This document shows positions 26,840 through 35,169 of a stretch of DNA of 64,000 nt, piece by piece. Within the stretch, counting starts at the first letter, position 1; every line of letters begins with the position of its first letter. The position numbers and the translations under genes were made by a program. The notes beneath the pieces are model-generated. The model ran no database searches, was not told the origin of the DNA, and worked only from the letters and a program-made list of their open reading frames with translations. Location of the stretch: the NCBI GenBank assembly GCA_025149285.1, contig CP102274.1, forward strand, positions 5,234,001 through 5,298,000, written 5' to 3'. This stretch comes from Hungatella hathewayi. GTDB taxonomy: Bacteria > Bacillota > Clostridia > Lachnospirales > Lachnospiraceae.

Positions 26840-27664
26840 TCAGCCCTTGATGGAACCGGCCGTCATTCCTTTTACAATCTGTTTCTGGAACATGGCGTAA
26901 CAGATGATGACAGGAATCACCATGATCATAACCGTAGCCGTAATCAACCCGTAATCGGCCGCATACTGAGACCTCATATTATAACAGACCTGGTTTAGAG
27001 TAATCAGATTCTGTCTGGATATGATAAGAAGGCTTAAAAAAAGATCATTCCAGCAATTGATGAGTACAAAGGTTCCCACTGTGGCCAGCCCTGCTTTCGA
27101 TAGCGGCAGCATAATCTTTAAAAAAGTCTGCAGTCTGTTGCAGCCATCAATTCTCGCTGCATCCTCCAGTTCATCCGGCAGCCCCATCATAAACGGGACC
27201 AGAATAAAGATGCTGAAAGCTAAATTCGTGACAATAAACGCCAGTATGACACCCACTCTGGTATTTAATATCCCTACTCTGCGGAAGATCAGAATAAAAG
27301 GGATAATAATGGCATTAATCGGAATCATAATTCCCAGGGAATAATAATGATACAGTCCCCTGTTCTTCCATACCTTGGCAATAATGTACGCACTCATGGC
27401 ACTTAAGATCACTACAACGGTCACGGCAGCGGCGGCATATAAAATACTGTTTAACAGATGAACCGGAATATCTGCCACCTGCCAGGCTTCCGCATAATTT
27501 TCCCACTCTGGCTGTCTCGGTATCCCAAAGGGCGATCCATAAATTTCCTCGCTCGATTTAAGAGAACATAGACCAATCCAGAACAGGGGATAGAGTGTGA
27601 TAAACGTCATAAAGACAAGTACTGCATATCGCAGTATTCTAAAAGGATTTAATTTTTTATGCAT
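26840..27664 (-). CDS. Sugar ABC transporter permease, MalG type
   Basis: 274 residues from ATG 27664, 6 nt after AGGAGG; the in-frame ATG at 27682 lies inside the preceding gene and upstream of that site. Six hydrophobic helices; the EAA loop is EDAARIDGCNRLQTFLKIMLPLSKAGL. The C-terminus ends MTAGSIKG, as in MalG proteins. It forms the membrane channel with the permease encoded just upstream (10 nt away). No ATPase gene follows, so a shared ATPase is assumed. Confidence 0.93.
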   Translation of the reverse strand: MHKKLNPFRILRYAVLVFMTFITLYPLFWIGLCSLKSSEEIYGSPFGIPRQPEWENYAEAWQVADIPVHLLNSILYAAAAVTVVVILSAMSAYIIAKVWKNRGLYHYYSLGIMIPINAIIIPFILIFRRVGILNTRVGVILAFIVTNLAFSIFILVPFMMGLPDELEDAARIDGCNRLQTFLKIMLPLSKAGLATVGTFVLINCWNDLFLSLLIISRQNLITLNQVCYNMRSQYAADYGLITATVMIMVIPVIICYAMFQKQIVKGMTAGSIKG

Positions 27665-27674
27665 AACCGGCCTC

Positions 27675-28583
27675 CTAATCATTTCTGTTTATGAATGCAA
27701 AGATACGGTTTACAATCATTGTAACGGCCAGCGCCAGAATCAGCATGCAGACAGCTACCGCAGTTCCCCTCCCGATCGAGGAATCCACGAAAGCCTCCTT
27801 ATACATGTAGATAGAGAGAAATGTACTCTCCGCCCCCGGTCCTCCCTGGGTCATAAGGTAAGGAATATCAAAAGTCTTAATGGAACCTGTCAGGCAGATA
27901 ACAACACATACCTGGATCATTGCCTTAATATTGGGAATCATAATACGGAAAAATATATCAACGGTATTGGCTCCGTCTATGTAAGCGCTCTCGATTAATT
28001 CTTTGGGAACAGACTGCATTCCAGCCAGAAGAATGATAAAATGGTAACCGATGTACTGCCAGATTCCAGGCATAATAACGGAAAATAATACCACCCCCGG
28101 ATCAGTAAGCCAGTTTTTAATCATACCCTTCCAGCCCATCGCTTCAAAAAATGCATTTACCGGGCCAAAGGCCGGGTTAAAAAACAGTGAAAACATAAGA
28201 CCGATTACGGTAGCTGAGATAACCACAGGCACAAAATACACGGACTGGAAAAAATGGAAGCCACGAACTGTGCGGTACACAAGGTATGCCAGAATCAGAG
28301 CCAGAGGAAGCTGAATGCAGACACCAGCCGCCATGCTTTTTAAGGTATTGAAAATTACTTTCTTAAAGTATCTGTCGTTGGTAAACAGATCCACAAAATT
28401 AGCCATCCCGATAAATTTTGACTGAGTAACGCCATCCCATTTTAAAAGGGAAAAATACAACGATGTAATCATGGGGACAATTAAAAATATTGTGTATAAA
28501 ACAAACGATGGAATATGGAAACAGATAGAAAAAATCCATTTTCCCTTCTTTATATTATTTTTTTTCTTCATTCTAAGTTCCAT
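27675..28583 (-). CDS. Sugar ABC transporter permease, MalF type
   Basis: 302 residues with six hydrophobic helices; EAA-type loop ELIESAYIDGANTVDIFFRIMIPNIKAM. MTQGGPGAESTFLSIYMYKEAF is the usual MalF/UgpA periplasmic-side signature. GGGGG precedes ATG 28583 by 5 nt. Between it and the upstream binding-protein gene lies a strong hairpin (28604-28637) that could make the binding-protein message more abundant than the permease message. Confidence 0.94.
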   Translation of the reverse strand: MELRMKKKNNIKKGKWIFSICFHIPSFVLYTIFLIVPMITSLYFSLLKWDGVTQSKFIGMANFVDLFTNDRYFKKVIFNTLKSMAAGVCIQLPLALILAYLVYRTVRGFHFFQSVYFVPVVISATVIGLMFSLFFNPAFGPVNAFFEAMGWKGMIKNWLTDPGVVLFSVIMPGIWQYIGYHFIILLAGMQSVPKELIESAYIDGANTVDIFFRIMIPNIKAMIQVCVVICLTGSIKTFDIPYLMTQGGPGAESTFLSIYMYKEAFVDSSIGRGTAVAVCMLILALAVTMIVNRIFAFINRND

Positions 28584-28603
28584 GGCAACCCCCTTTCACA
28601 GAA

Positions 28604-28637
28604 GATCCGGGAATCAGGATGCAAAGATTCCCGGATC
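28604..28637 (-). terminator. Intercistronic hairpin between binding-protein and permease genes
   Basis: Perfect 12-bp stem GATCCGGGAATC (28604-28615) / GATTCCCGGATC (28626-28637) with a 10-nt loop, in the 63-nt gap. On the minus strand it is followed by TTCTGTG, not a full T-run, so partial termination or mRNA 3'-end protection is more likely than a full stop. Confidence 0.7.
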
Positions 28638-28646
28638 TTTCAGTTG

Positions 28647-30047
28647 TTAATTTTCCTTTGCCGCTGTCAGAGACTTGTTGATATTTTCAATCACCTGATC
28701 CGGCGTGCTGATTCCCGCCATTAATTCATCAATTCCATCAGCAAAGTCAGTCCAGCACTCCGTTTTCGGACACGCCTGCGGAAGGTTGGGACAGGATTCT
28801 TTTCCTCTTGCAAATTCAATCACTTCAGCCAGTTTCTGTTTTTCAACCTTATCCGCATCGACTTCTATATCCAGTCTGGAAGGGATACCTCCGCCGCTGT
28901 AGAGAGTAAGTTCCTGAATTTCGCGTGAATAAAGATAATCCATCAGTTCGATCACCGCATCTTTTTTATCCGGATCCTCCCATGCACTTCTGGAAATTAC
29001 ATACCCCATGTCTCCTCCTGACCGTGCAAAATTCGACGTATCCCTTGTTCCGCCCGGCATACCCGGTGCCGGAATAATAACAGTCTTATCTGCCATCTCC
29101 TTAGACATATTGGACAACTGCCATGTCCACGCATAGATCATGGCTGCTTTTCCTTCGTTATACATGGCAAAATGCTGGTTCCAGTCTCCAATGGAAATCG
29201 TATCAGACGGGAACAGCTTGTTCTCCCTCATAGTCTCAATGATTTCAAGAGTCTTTCTGATATTCGGTGTATCTACAGTATACTCTTCATTTATCTTTCT
29301 GAAATCTTCCTGACAGTCAGGCATCTGTCCTAATATTTCGGCAACAAACTCATGAGCAGGATTTCCGCCCTTAGAACCCATGGCAAAAGGAACAATACCG
29401 TTTTCATTAAATACCTTTCCCACTGCAATCATATCATCAAGCGTTTTCGGCAGTTCCAGACCGTATTGATCAAATAACTCCTGATTACAGAACCATACCC
29501 CGTACTCCAGTCCAAGGGTAATGGTAGCCAGAGTTCCATTGGCTGACGTTCTGTCAAAGGAATCCTGCGGAAAGAGTTCCCTCTTGATGTTCTGGGATGC
29601 ATCCAGATACTCGTCAAAGGGAATGATGACGTCTGCATCCAGAAGCATGGCGGAATTGCCGCCGCTTCCCCAGTAAAGGAATACATCCGGTACCGTATTG
29701 CTGGCCACGTCAGTCTTTATCTTAGCTTTTAATTCATCACCCAGAATATTCTCGTGCTCCAGTTTAAATTCAGATGCATGTTCTTTGGCAAACTGGTCTA
29801 CTGCATCATAAACCGGTTTTGTCTTTGGATCAGAAGGTGTCTGCCAGCTGACCAGGCGTATCGTTGGAACGTTCCCTTTCTGGGCTGTTTTTTCCTGTTC
29901 TGTCGATTGTTCCCGGGCAGCTGCAGTAGTTTCCTGACCACCGCCGACAGCTTCCGCTCCCTGCTTTTTCCCACATCCTGCAAGCAGACTGCCGGCCATG
30001 GCTGCACATAAAACAATACCCAATACCTTTTTTCCTGTTTTTCTCAT
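28647..30047 (-). CDS. Sugar-binding lipoprotein of ABC importer (family 1)
   Basis: 466 residues. Signal peptide with lipobox SLLAGC, so it is tethered outside the membrane. Next comes a spacer rich in Ala/Thr/Glu (GGGQETTAAAREQSTEQEK), then the family-1 solute-binding fold (TIRLVSWQTPSDPKTKPVYDAVDQFAKEH...). Motifs such as GKAAMIYAWTWQLSNM and FARSGGDMGYVIS fit oligosaccharide binders. It should deliver its ligand to the two permeases downstream. AAGGAGG ribosome site. Ligand unknown; the enzymes of the operon suggest an arabinose- or ketose-related oligosaccharide. Confidence 0.93.
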   Translation of the reverse strand: MRKTGKKVLGIVLCAAMAGSLLAGCGKKQGAEAVGGGQETTAAAREQSTEQEKTAQKGNVPTIRLVSWQTPSDPKTKPVYDAVDQFAKEHASEFKLEHENILGDELKAKIKTDVASNTVPDVFLYWGSGGNSAMLLDADVIIPFDEYLDASQNIKRELFPQDSFDRTSANGTLATITLGLEYGVWFCNQELFDQYGLELPKTLDDMIAVGKVFNENGIVPFAMGSKGGNPAHEFVAEILGQMPDCQEDFRKINEEYTVDTPNIRKTLEIIETMRENKLFPSDTISIGDWNQHFAMYNEGKAAMIYAWTWQLSNMSKEMADKTVIIPAPGMPGGTRDTSNFARSGGDMGYVISRSAWEDPDKKDAVIELMDYLYSREIQELTLYSGGGIPSRLDIEVDADKVEKQKLAEVIEFARGKESCPNLPQACPKTECWTDFADGIDELMAGISTPDQVIENINKSLTAAKEN

Positions 30048-30058
30048 AAGTTTCCTCC

Positions 30059-30829
30059 TTAAAACGCGGTATATCCGCCATCAATTACATAGTCTGATCC
30101 GGTTACAAAACCTGATGCATCTCCTGCCAGGTATACAATAAGAGCCTTAAGTTCATCGGCCTGACCGAAACGGCGCAGAGGTGTCCACTGTTCGAAATTG
30201 GATTGTCCCACTTCCTCCGGCTTTAACGGTGTATCACTCCACGTCCTGATATAGCCGGGACTTACGGTATTGACCCGTATTCCATGTCTGGCCCACTCCA
30301 CAGCCAGACTCTTCCCCAGCATAATCACCCCTGCCTTGGAAGAATTATACGCACATTGGCACTGTGGGATATTCGCGATATGCCCTGACATGGAAGCAGT
30401 CAGAATTATGGAACCTGAAATATGATTTTCTATCATACTGCGTCCTGCTGCTCTTGCAGTTATAAAGGCTCCTGTCAGATTTACCTCTATCACCCGTTTG
30501 AATTCTTTTAACGGCATGTCCTCTGCCGGAATATCCTGGAACGTACCGGCATTACAGAAGCAGATATCCAGTTTTCCCCATTCAGCCGCCACGTTTTCAA
30601 CCACAGCCAGAATCTCTTCCTCTGCCGTAATATCTGCCTGAAACGCCAGGGCATGTTTCCCTGTCTTCCTGATCTCTTCTGCAGTCTGAAATACCTCTTC
30701 TTTTAAATCAACGACCGCAACATCAGCGCCGGCCTCCGCTAAAGCGAGAGCACAGGCCTTTCCGATTCCATGGGCCGCACCTGTCACAAGAGCGGTTTTA
30801 CCGCATAGCCTCATTTCTTCTAAAATCAT
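30059..30829 (-). CDS. SDR-family sugar or polyol dehydrogenase
   Basis: 256 residues from ATG 30829; GGAGG within the end of the upstream gene sets this start, and the longer frame from 30922 lies inside that gene. Classical short-chain dehydrogenase: NAD(P)-binding TGAAHGIG (16-23), acidic D41 after the second strand (VVDLKEE) which favours NAD(H), NAG at 93-95, N117, and catalytic S146, Y161, K165 (YNSSK). GYIRTWSDTPLK and YVIDGGYTAF close the fold. It probably oxidises or reduces a sugar intermediate made by the co-transcribed epimerase. Confidence 0.93.
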   Translation of the reverse strand: MILEEMRLCGKTALVTGAAHGIGKACALALAEAGADVAVVDLKEEVFQTAEEIRKTGKHALAFQADITAEEEILAVVENVAAEWGKLDICFCNAGTFQDIPAEDMPLKEFKRVIEVNLTGAFITARAAGRSMIENHISGSIILTASMSGHIANIPQCQCAYNSSKAGVIMLGKSLAVEWARHGIRVNTVSPGYIRTWSDTPLKPEEVGQSNFEQWTPLRRFGQADELKALIVYLAGDASGFVTGSDYVIDGGYTAF

Positions 30830-30833
30830 TCTC

Positions 30834-31724
30834 TCAACCTCCAAATTGTCCGCGAATATATTCAATTCCCTGGCGGGCCAGCTTGAGACGGGATTCCAGT
30901 GACAGATCCGGATCGAGATCACGCCACATCCTCATATTATGTCCCTGAACGCCGCCGAATTTATAAAAAGACTCTACAATTACAGCTTTGTCATAGCCAA
31001 TGTCCCGAAGTGCCCGTCCCACCTCATTCCACGGAATTCTGTCTGTATGATAGGGAACCTTCCTGTTAGGCTCACTCACATGAAAATGTCCAAGATAGCC
31101 CCTGGCGCTACGTATAGCTTCAGGTAAACTGTCTTCCTCAATATTCATATGGAAGCAGTCTAACAGCAGCTTACAGTTTGGGCTTCCCACTGCCTTGCAG
31201 ACCTCTATTCCTTCTGCCGCTGTATTCATAAGATAATGCTCGAACCGGTTGACAATTTCCAGATTTACGGTTACATTGTTATCTTCCGCCGTCTTCATCA
31301 CCTTTCTTAAGCCGGCAATACAGTTGTCCTTTCTCCTCTTTTTATCATCAGGCTCAATCACCTGTAACGAATAATCGGCAGGCCAGTTGGAATATACAAT
31401 TCCGCCAATCCCGGTTGCTCCAAGCACCCCCATACTCTCAATAATCCGTTTCAAATGCTCTACTGCCTTTTCTCTGTTCGCCTCATCTTCGCCGGCCATA
31501 TCCCAGCCTGCAGGATAGCCGAACGTAAAGGCCGGTTCAATCCCAATCTCTTCCATATACATTTTAAGTTCTCGAATTTTATCCTTTTCCATGTCAAACA
31601 TCTCTTTCGTAGGAAAAAATTCAAATACATCAGAACCGGCTTCCTTTGCCTGCTTTAAGCACTCCCGCACCCCCAGTTCATCATACCAGCTTCCCAAGTG
31701 TCCAAAATGTATTCCATACTTCAT
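30834..31724 (-). CDS. D-psicose/D-tagatose 3-epimerase family sugar epimerase
   Basis: 296 residues, TIM-barrel sugar isomerase/epimerase. The four metal ligands of the ketose 3-epimerases are conserved with correct spacing: E156 (NLEIVNRFEHYLMNTAAEG), D189 (LLLDCFHMNIEEDS), H215 (GHFHVSEPNRKVP, with R221) and E251 (VIVESF). These motifs are close to D-psicose 3-epimerase, so C3 epimerisation of a free ketohexose or a close analogue is likely. I start at ATG 31724; an in-frame GTG at 31739 has no good ribosome site. First gene of the operon, overlapping in translation signals with the SDR gene (4-nt gap). Confidence 0.93.
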   Translation of the reverse strand: MKYGIHFGHLGSWYDELGVRECLKQAKEAGSDVFEFFPTKEMFDMEKDKIRELKMYMEEIGIEPAFTFGYPAGWDMAGEDEANREKAVEHLKRIIESMGVLGATGIGGIVYSNWPADYSLQVIEPDDKKRRKDNCIAGLRKVMKTAEDNNVTVNLEIVNRFEHYLMNTAAEGIEVCKAVGSPNCKLLLDCFHMNIEEDSLPEAIRSARGYLGHFHVSEPNRKVPYHTDRIPWNEVGRALRDIGYDKAVIVESFYKFGGVQGHNMRMWRDLDPDLSLESRLKLARQGIEYIRGQFGG

Positions 31725-31858
31725 ATCAGTTAAAACCACCTCTCATACTCAATTTCAGCTTCATAATCAGATTCCTGACGACGTTTCCGGAATATCGTCT
31801 TTGGCCGCGCGGATATTCTTATCCAAACCAATCATTGATATCCGCCGCCTTTATATTT

Positions 31859-31883
31859 ATTATATACAACGGTATCGGGATAC
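31859..31883 (-). promoter_or_regulatory. Possible promoter -10 and operator for the epimerase operon
   Basis: On the minus strand a TATAAT (31864-31859) lies about 135 nt before the first gene. Just upstream is a small palindrome GTATC-2nt-GATAC (31872-31883). No convincing -35 box at 17 nt, so an activator such as the operon's own AraC-type regulator may be required (inference). The region 31740-31980 is otherwise AT-rich and non-coding. Confidence 0.35.
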
Positions 31884-31988
31884 TAAATCCAAAATATATC
31901 ATATTTATATAGTTTTCTTCGGTTTTTGAGTTTATTTTAGGTGTTATGCTGCAATTTTTATATTATAGGAGCCCTTTTCTGCAATAAA

Positions 31989-32025
31989 AAATACGCAGAA
32001 AGATATTGCATCCTCCTGCGTATTT
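31989..32025 (-). terminator. Intrinsic terminator of the GH4 operon
   Basis: Stem AAATACGCAG (31989-31998) / CTGCGTATTT (32016-32025); on the minus strand it ends in TATTTTTTATTG. It lies 15 nt after the GH4 stop codon. Confidence 0.85.
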
Positions 32026-32040
32026 CATTCTTATGTATCT

Positions 32041-33457
32041 TTAAATCCAATGTTCCCATTCTTTCGGCAGATACGCCTTTGTTCCCTTAAGCATATCGAT
32101 CACCAGCGAGCGCACATCTTTTTCAGATGGCTTTTTCGCTTTCACATTCGGATCTTCCAGAAAAGCCTCAACAACCAGTTCTAAATCCGGGCTGAGAGCC
32201 GCTCTCATCGTCTTATCATGTACACGAACGTGAGGCATTATCAGGTCTAAGACCGGCTGAGGAAGACTTCCCGCCATAATCGGCCGGATACTGTTCCTGT
32301 CAAAAATGGCATTCGTCTCCACCACCTCATCGACCGGCAGATTACTGATCTGTCCGTCTGTATTGGGTATATTAACATTCGAGACCATTCGTCCCAAACC
32401 GCACAGCGCCTTGATCAGCAGAATTCCCTCTTCTCCTGTCGGTTTCAGTTCCACCTGCTCCTCCCGTTCAAACAGCTTCCGGCTCTTTTCCAGTCGTTCT
32501 TTTAAATCATTCTTTCTCCAGTCCACTGTGGTCAGGCCAAATTTCCACGACTTTACCGTCTCCGGATCCTTCAAATAGAGATCGCCAGGCATAAACTCAG
32601 CCAGATGGCGGTCACCTGCGGCCGCTATCATACCATACTTCTTAAATAAGTCAAATTTCACCCGGTGAGCGCAGTGAAACGCAGAATTCATCCAGCTTCT
32701 GTCCTTTTCCTGGAACCCTTCCTCAAAATGACTGTCAATATAATCTCTGTATACAGGAAATAAGTCAATTCCTCTGTATGACGCATAGTCAAACCATGTA
32801 AAATGATTGATCCCCAATACGTTGACATGAATATCACTTCTCTCAATATCCTTCAGACCAAGCATCTGTTCTGTAATACCCTTTAAGACACGCTGAGTGC
32901 CAAACACTTCATGGCAGCATCCAAAGGCCTTAATTTCAGGAAATACGCAATAAAGTACCTTTACACACAGCGTCATTGGATTGGTATAATTGATTACCCA
33001 TGCGTCCGGAGAATATTTTTTAATTGCCTCACCAATCTCAACAAACATCGGCAGGGTTCTCAAAGACCTCATAATTCCTCCCGGCCCTGCCGTATCCCCC
33101 ACTGACTGCCAGATTCCCAGACGTTCCGGTGTATGTACATCCACAGCCATCTCATCGAACGTTCCCGGCAGAATAGAAATCACTACAAAGTCAGCACCCG
33201 TAAGAGCAGACTCCAGACTGCTGTATGTCTCATAATTCCATTTGCCGGATGCGTCCTCTCTTGTACTTAAATCATTGCCGATTCTTTCATTATGGCCGGC
33301 CGCTTCCATGTCAATGTCATACAGCCGGATTGTACCGGACATATTTTTTTCCATAGCCAGGTCTGTCATAAATGTCCATGCCCAGCCTCTGGAGCCCCCC
33401 TCCTATATATGCGATCTGAAGATCTGAAACCGCATTCTGCTTCTCATCATAATTCAT
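32041..33457 (-). pseudogene. GH4-family glycosidase gene with a +1 frameshift in a G-tract
   Basis: The uninterrupted part (33369-32041) encodes a GH4 enzyme from its second helix on: INYTNPM, metal-site Cys and His in GCCHEVFG and LGINHFTWF. The missing N-terminus is present upstream in another frame: ATG 33457 follows GGAGG by 5 nt and reads ...DLQIAYIGGG, where GH4 proteins bind NAD. The run of six G (plus-strand C 33395-33400) is one base too long: removing one G gives IGGGSRGWAWTFMTDLAM in continuous frame, for a 471-residue protein. As written, translation stops after about 46 codons. Causes: a real null mutation, a phase-variable tract or a sequencing/assembly error. Intact GH4 enzymes use NAD and Mn for oxidation-elimination cleavage of alpha- or beta-glycosides. 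Confidence 0.88.
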
Positions 33458-34424
33458 AACTGCCTCCTCTATACGTCTCACAGGCTTTTTCCATCATACG
33501 TATCCTCTCATAGGGCAGATTACCGGGCAGTGTACAGTCACTGGCCAGAATAAAACCCGGATAATCATTTTCCGCCAGGATATTATGGACTTCCCGTTCC
33601 AGTTCTTCCGGGCTTCCGGAAATCAGGATCTGGCTGCCGTCATCCATGCCTCCCATGATCACCTTCCCCGGAAACAGCTTTCTTCCCTCAAAAAGCTTCA
33701 CACCGCTCTCCAATATTCCCCAGTTTACCGCTTCACACGGATAATCCACGTAGCGTTCTAAATCTACAAGCGGTTTGCACATGTGCAGAATATTACCGAT
33801 AGGCGCATGGTCAATCTCTCTCATCAACTGCTCTTCCAGGGGCGCTATATAACGTGCATGCTCTTCGGCGGTAAATCCATCACGTTCTCCGCCCAGAGCG
33901 GCATAGTAGATCCCGTCAGCCCCCGCTGCAATACACTCTTCTGCCAGAATCGTCAGAGACTCGGCAATCGCCTGATAAGCACTGTATACACTGTCGGGAT
34001 TTGTACGCAGATGATACAGCTGGGCGTAACGCCCCACCTTATCATATCTGGAACACTGCATCAGCGCATGGGAAGCCGATGCCACGATCCCGTGTACCGT
34101 GGCAATCACAGGCGCATCGTCTGCGGTACTGTCTACGATCCTTTTAACCAGTTCCACCTGAGAACGGATAAACGGATGGTTTCTTCCACACGCTTTCACA
34201 TCAGCCCAGTCCGCAGCCTCCATAATTGGGTGTTGGACGGGGTATAAATTTTCATTCATAACCTTACAAATATCAGTTTTTGTTTCTTCAAAATATTTTA
34301 AATGTGCAGCAAGGGCCTCCTCCCCATGATGCTGCTCCGTGGGAAAATGCATCCAGAAGCCCATCGGCGTCCTGTCTGGCTTTTCTCCCTTAAATACTGC
34401 TGTTATCCGTTCTCTGCGGTTCAT
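33447..34424 (-). CDS. UroD-superfamily protein with zinc methyltransferase motif (MtaA/CmuA-like)
   Basis: 325 residues from ATG 34424 (AAAGGA upstream; the in-frame start at 34514 lies within the GntR gene). The fold is that of uroporphyrinogen decarboxylase. It also carries H214-x-C216 (ILHMCK) and C297 (ASDCTLPG), the HxCx~80C zinc site of methylcobamide:thiol methyltransferases such as MtaA, MtbA and CmuA, which true heme-pathway UroD lacks. It is therefore more likely to act in methyl transfer or thiol chemistry than in heme synthesis. No corrinoid protein gene is present in the window. It overlaps the GH4 start by 11 nt, so the two are translationally coupled. Confidence 0.85.
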   Translation of the reverse strand: MNRRERITAVFKGEKPDRTPMGFWMHFPTEQHHGEEALAAHLKYFEETKTDICKVMNENLYPVQHPIMEAADWADVKACGRNHPFIRSQVELVKRIVDSTADDAPVIATVHGIVASASHALMQCSRYDKVGRYAQLYHLRTNPDSVYSAYQAIAESLTILAEECIAAGADGIYYAALGGERDGFTAEEHARYIAPLEEQLMREIDHAPIGNILHMCKPLVDLERYVDYPCEAVNWGILESGVKLFEGRKLFPGKVIMGGMDDGSQILISGSPEELEREVHNILAENDYPGFILASDCTLPGNLPYERIRMMEKACETYRGGSYEL

Positions 34425-34449
34425 AACCTGTCCTTTCCAAAGGCGTCGG

Positions 34450-35106
34450 TTAAAGAAACAGCTCCTTCCCAATCGTGGCAATGTCATCGTGCAGCAGCTG
34501 TTCCGCTTTTTCAAAGTTGCGTTCCATCAGCGCATGCTCAATTTCGATATGATATTTCTTCTCAGAATTATTAAAAAATTTATCCTGTTTTTCCGGCGTA
34601 CTGAGCATGTGGGCATAGGCACGCCATTCCAGCTTAATCAGCTTGGCGATTACGTCCACAGCAAGGTCATTTCCGCCAAAAGAGCACATTGTAGTGTGAA
34701 ACAGTGTATTGTGCATCCAACGCTTCTGTACGTCAATATTGCCCGTAATCACATCTTCCATCCAGTTTTTATTCAGCGTCCGTATTTTTTCAAGCATTTC
34801 TTCATTAAAAGACTCTGACATCTTCCGGAATGCATTCATCTCGATTAAAAGTCTCAGTTCCGTAGAATTCGTAATATCCTTTTGGGTCACAGGGATAATC
34901 TGGTATCCCAGGCGGGGAATGCTGCGCAAAATTCCCTCATTGCAGAGTTCTATTAAGGCCTCCCGCACTGGAGCCTTGCTTACTCCATATAATTCTATAA
35001 ACTGCTTCTCTGTGAGGAACTCATCGGGTGGAAAACGCTCAACAACCAAATCATTAAAAATTTTCGTATATACCTGTTCTTTTAAACTCATTTTTTTAGC
35101 TGCCAT
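34450..35106 (-). CDS. GntR-family transcription regulator, FadR/FCD subgroup
   Basis: 218 residues from ATG 35106 (GGAGG 9 nt upstream; ATG 35112 would be only 3 nt away). N-terminal winged helix: LKEQVYTKIFNDLVVERFPPDEFLTEKQFIELYGVSKAPVREALIELCNEGILRSIPRLGYQI. The C-terminal helical FCD domain, residues about 85-215, has His and Asp residues (MHNTLFHTTMC, YHIEIEHALM) that can bind metal and an organic-acid effector. It lies inside the operon it probably represses; a 27-bp palindrome on the operon promoter at 40883-40909 is the obvious operator candidate. Confidence 0.93.
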   Translation of the reverse strand: MAAKKMSLKEQVYTKIFNDLVVERFPPDEFLTEKQFIELYGVSKAPVREALIELCNEGILRSIPRLGYQIIPVTQKDITNSTELRLLIEMNAFRKMSESFNEEMLEKIRTLNKNWMEDVITGNIDVQKRWMHNTLFHTTMCSFGGNDLAVDVIAKLIKLEWRAYAHMLSTPEKQDKFFNNSEKKYHIEIEHALMERNFEKAEQLLHDDIATIGKELFL

Positions 35107-35169
35107 AACCATTTTCCTCCGAATATCTATTTCTTTATCCCGCCATTTTTCCGTTCTTAATTAATAAAA

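Noticed and set aside
32041-33369. GH4 taken as a normal gene starting at ATG 33369
   Set aside because: That start lacks a ribosome site and would delete the NAD-binding GGGS motif; the N-terminus is present upstream in another frame.
33447-34424. Annotation as uroporphyrinogen decarboxylase of heme synthesis (hemE)
   Set aside because: The HxC...C zinc motif and the sugar-operon context fit the methyltransferase branch; no heme gene is nearby.
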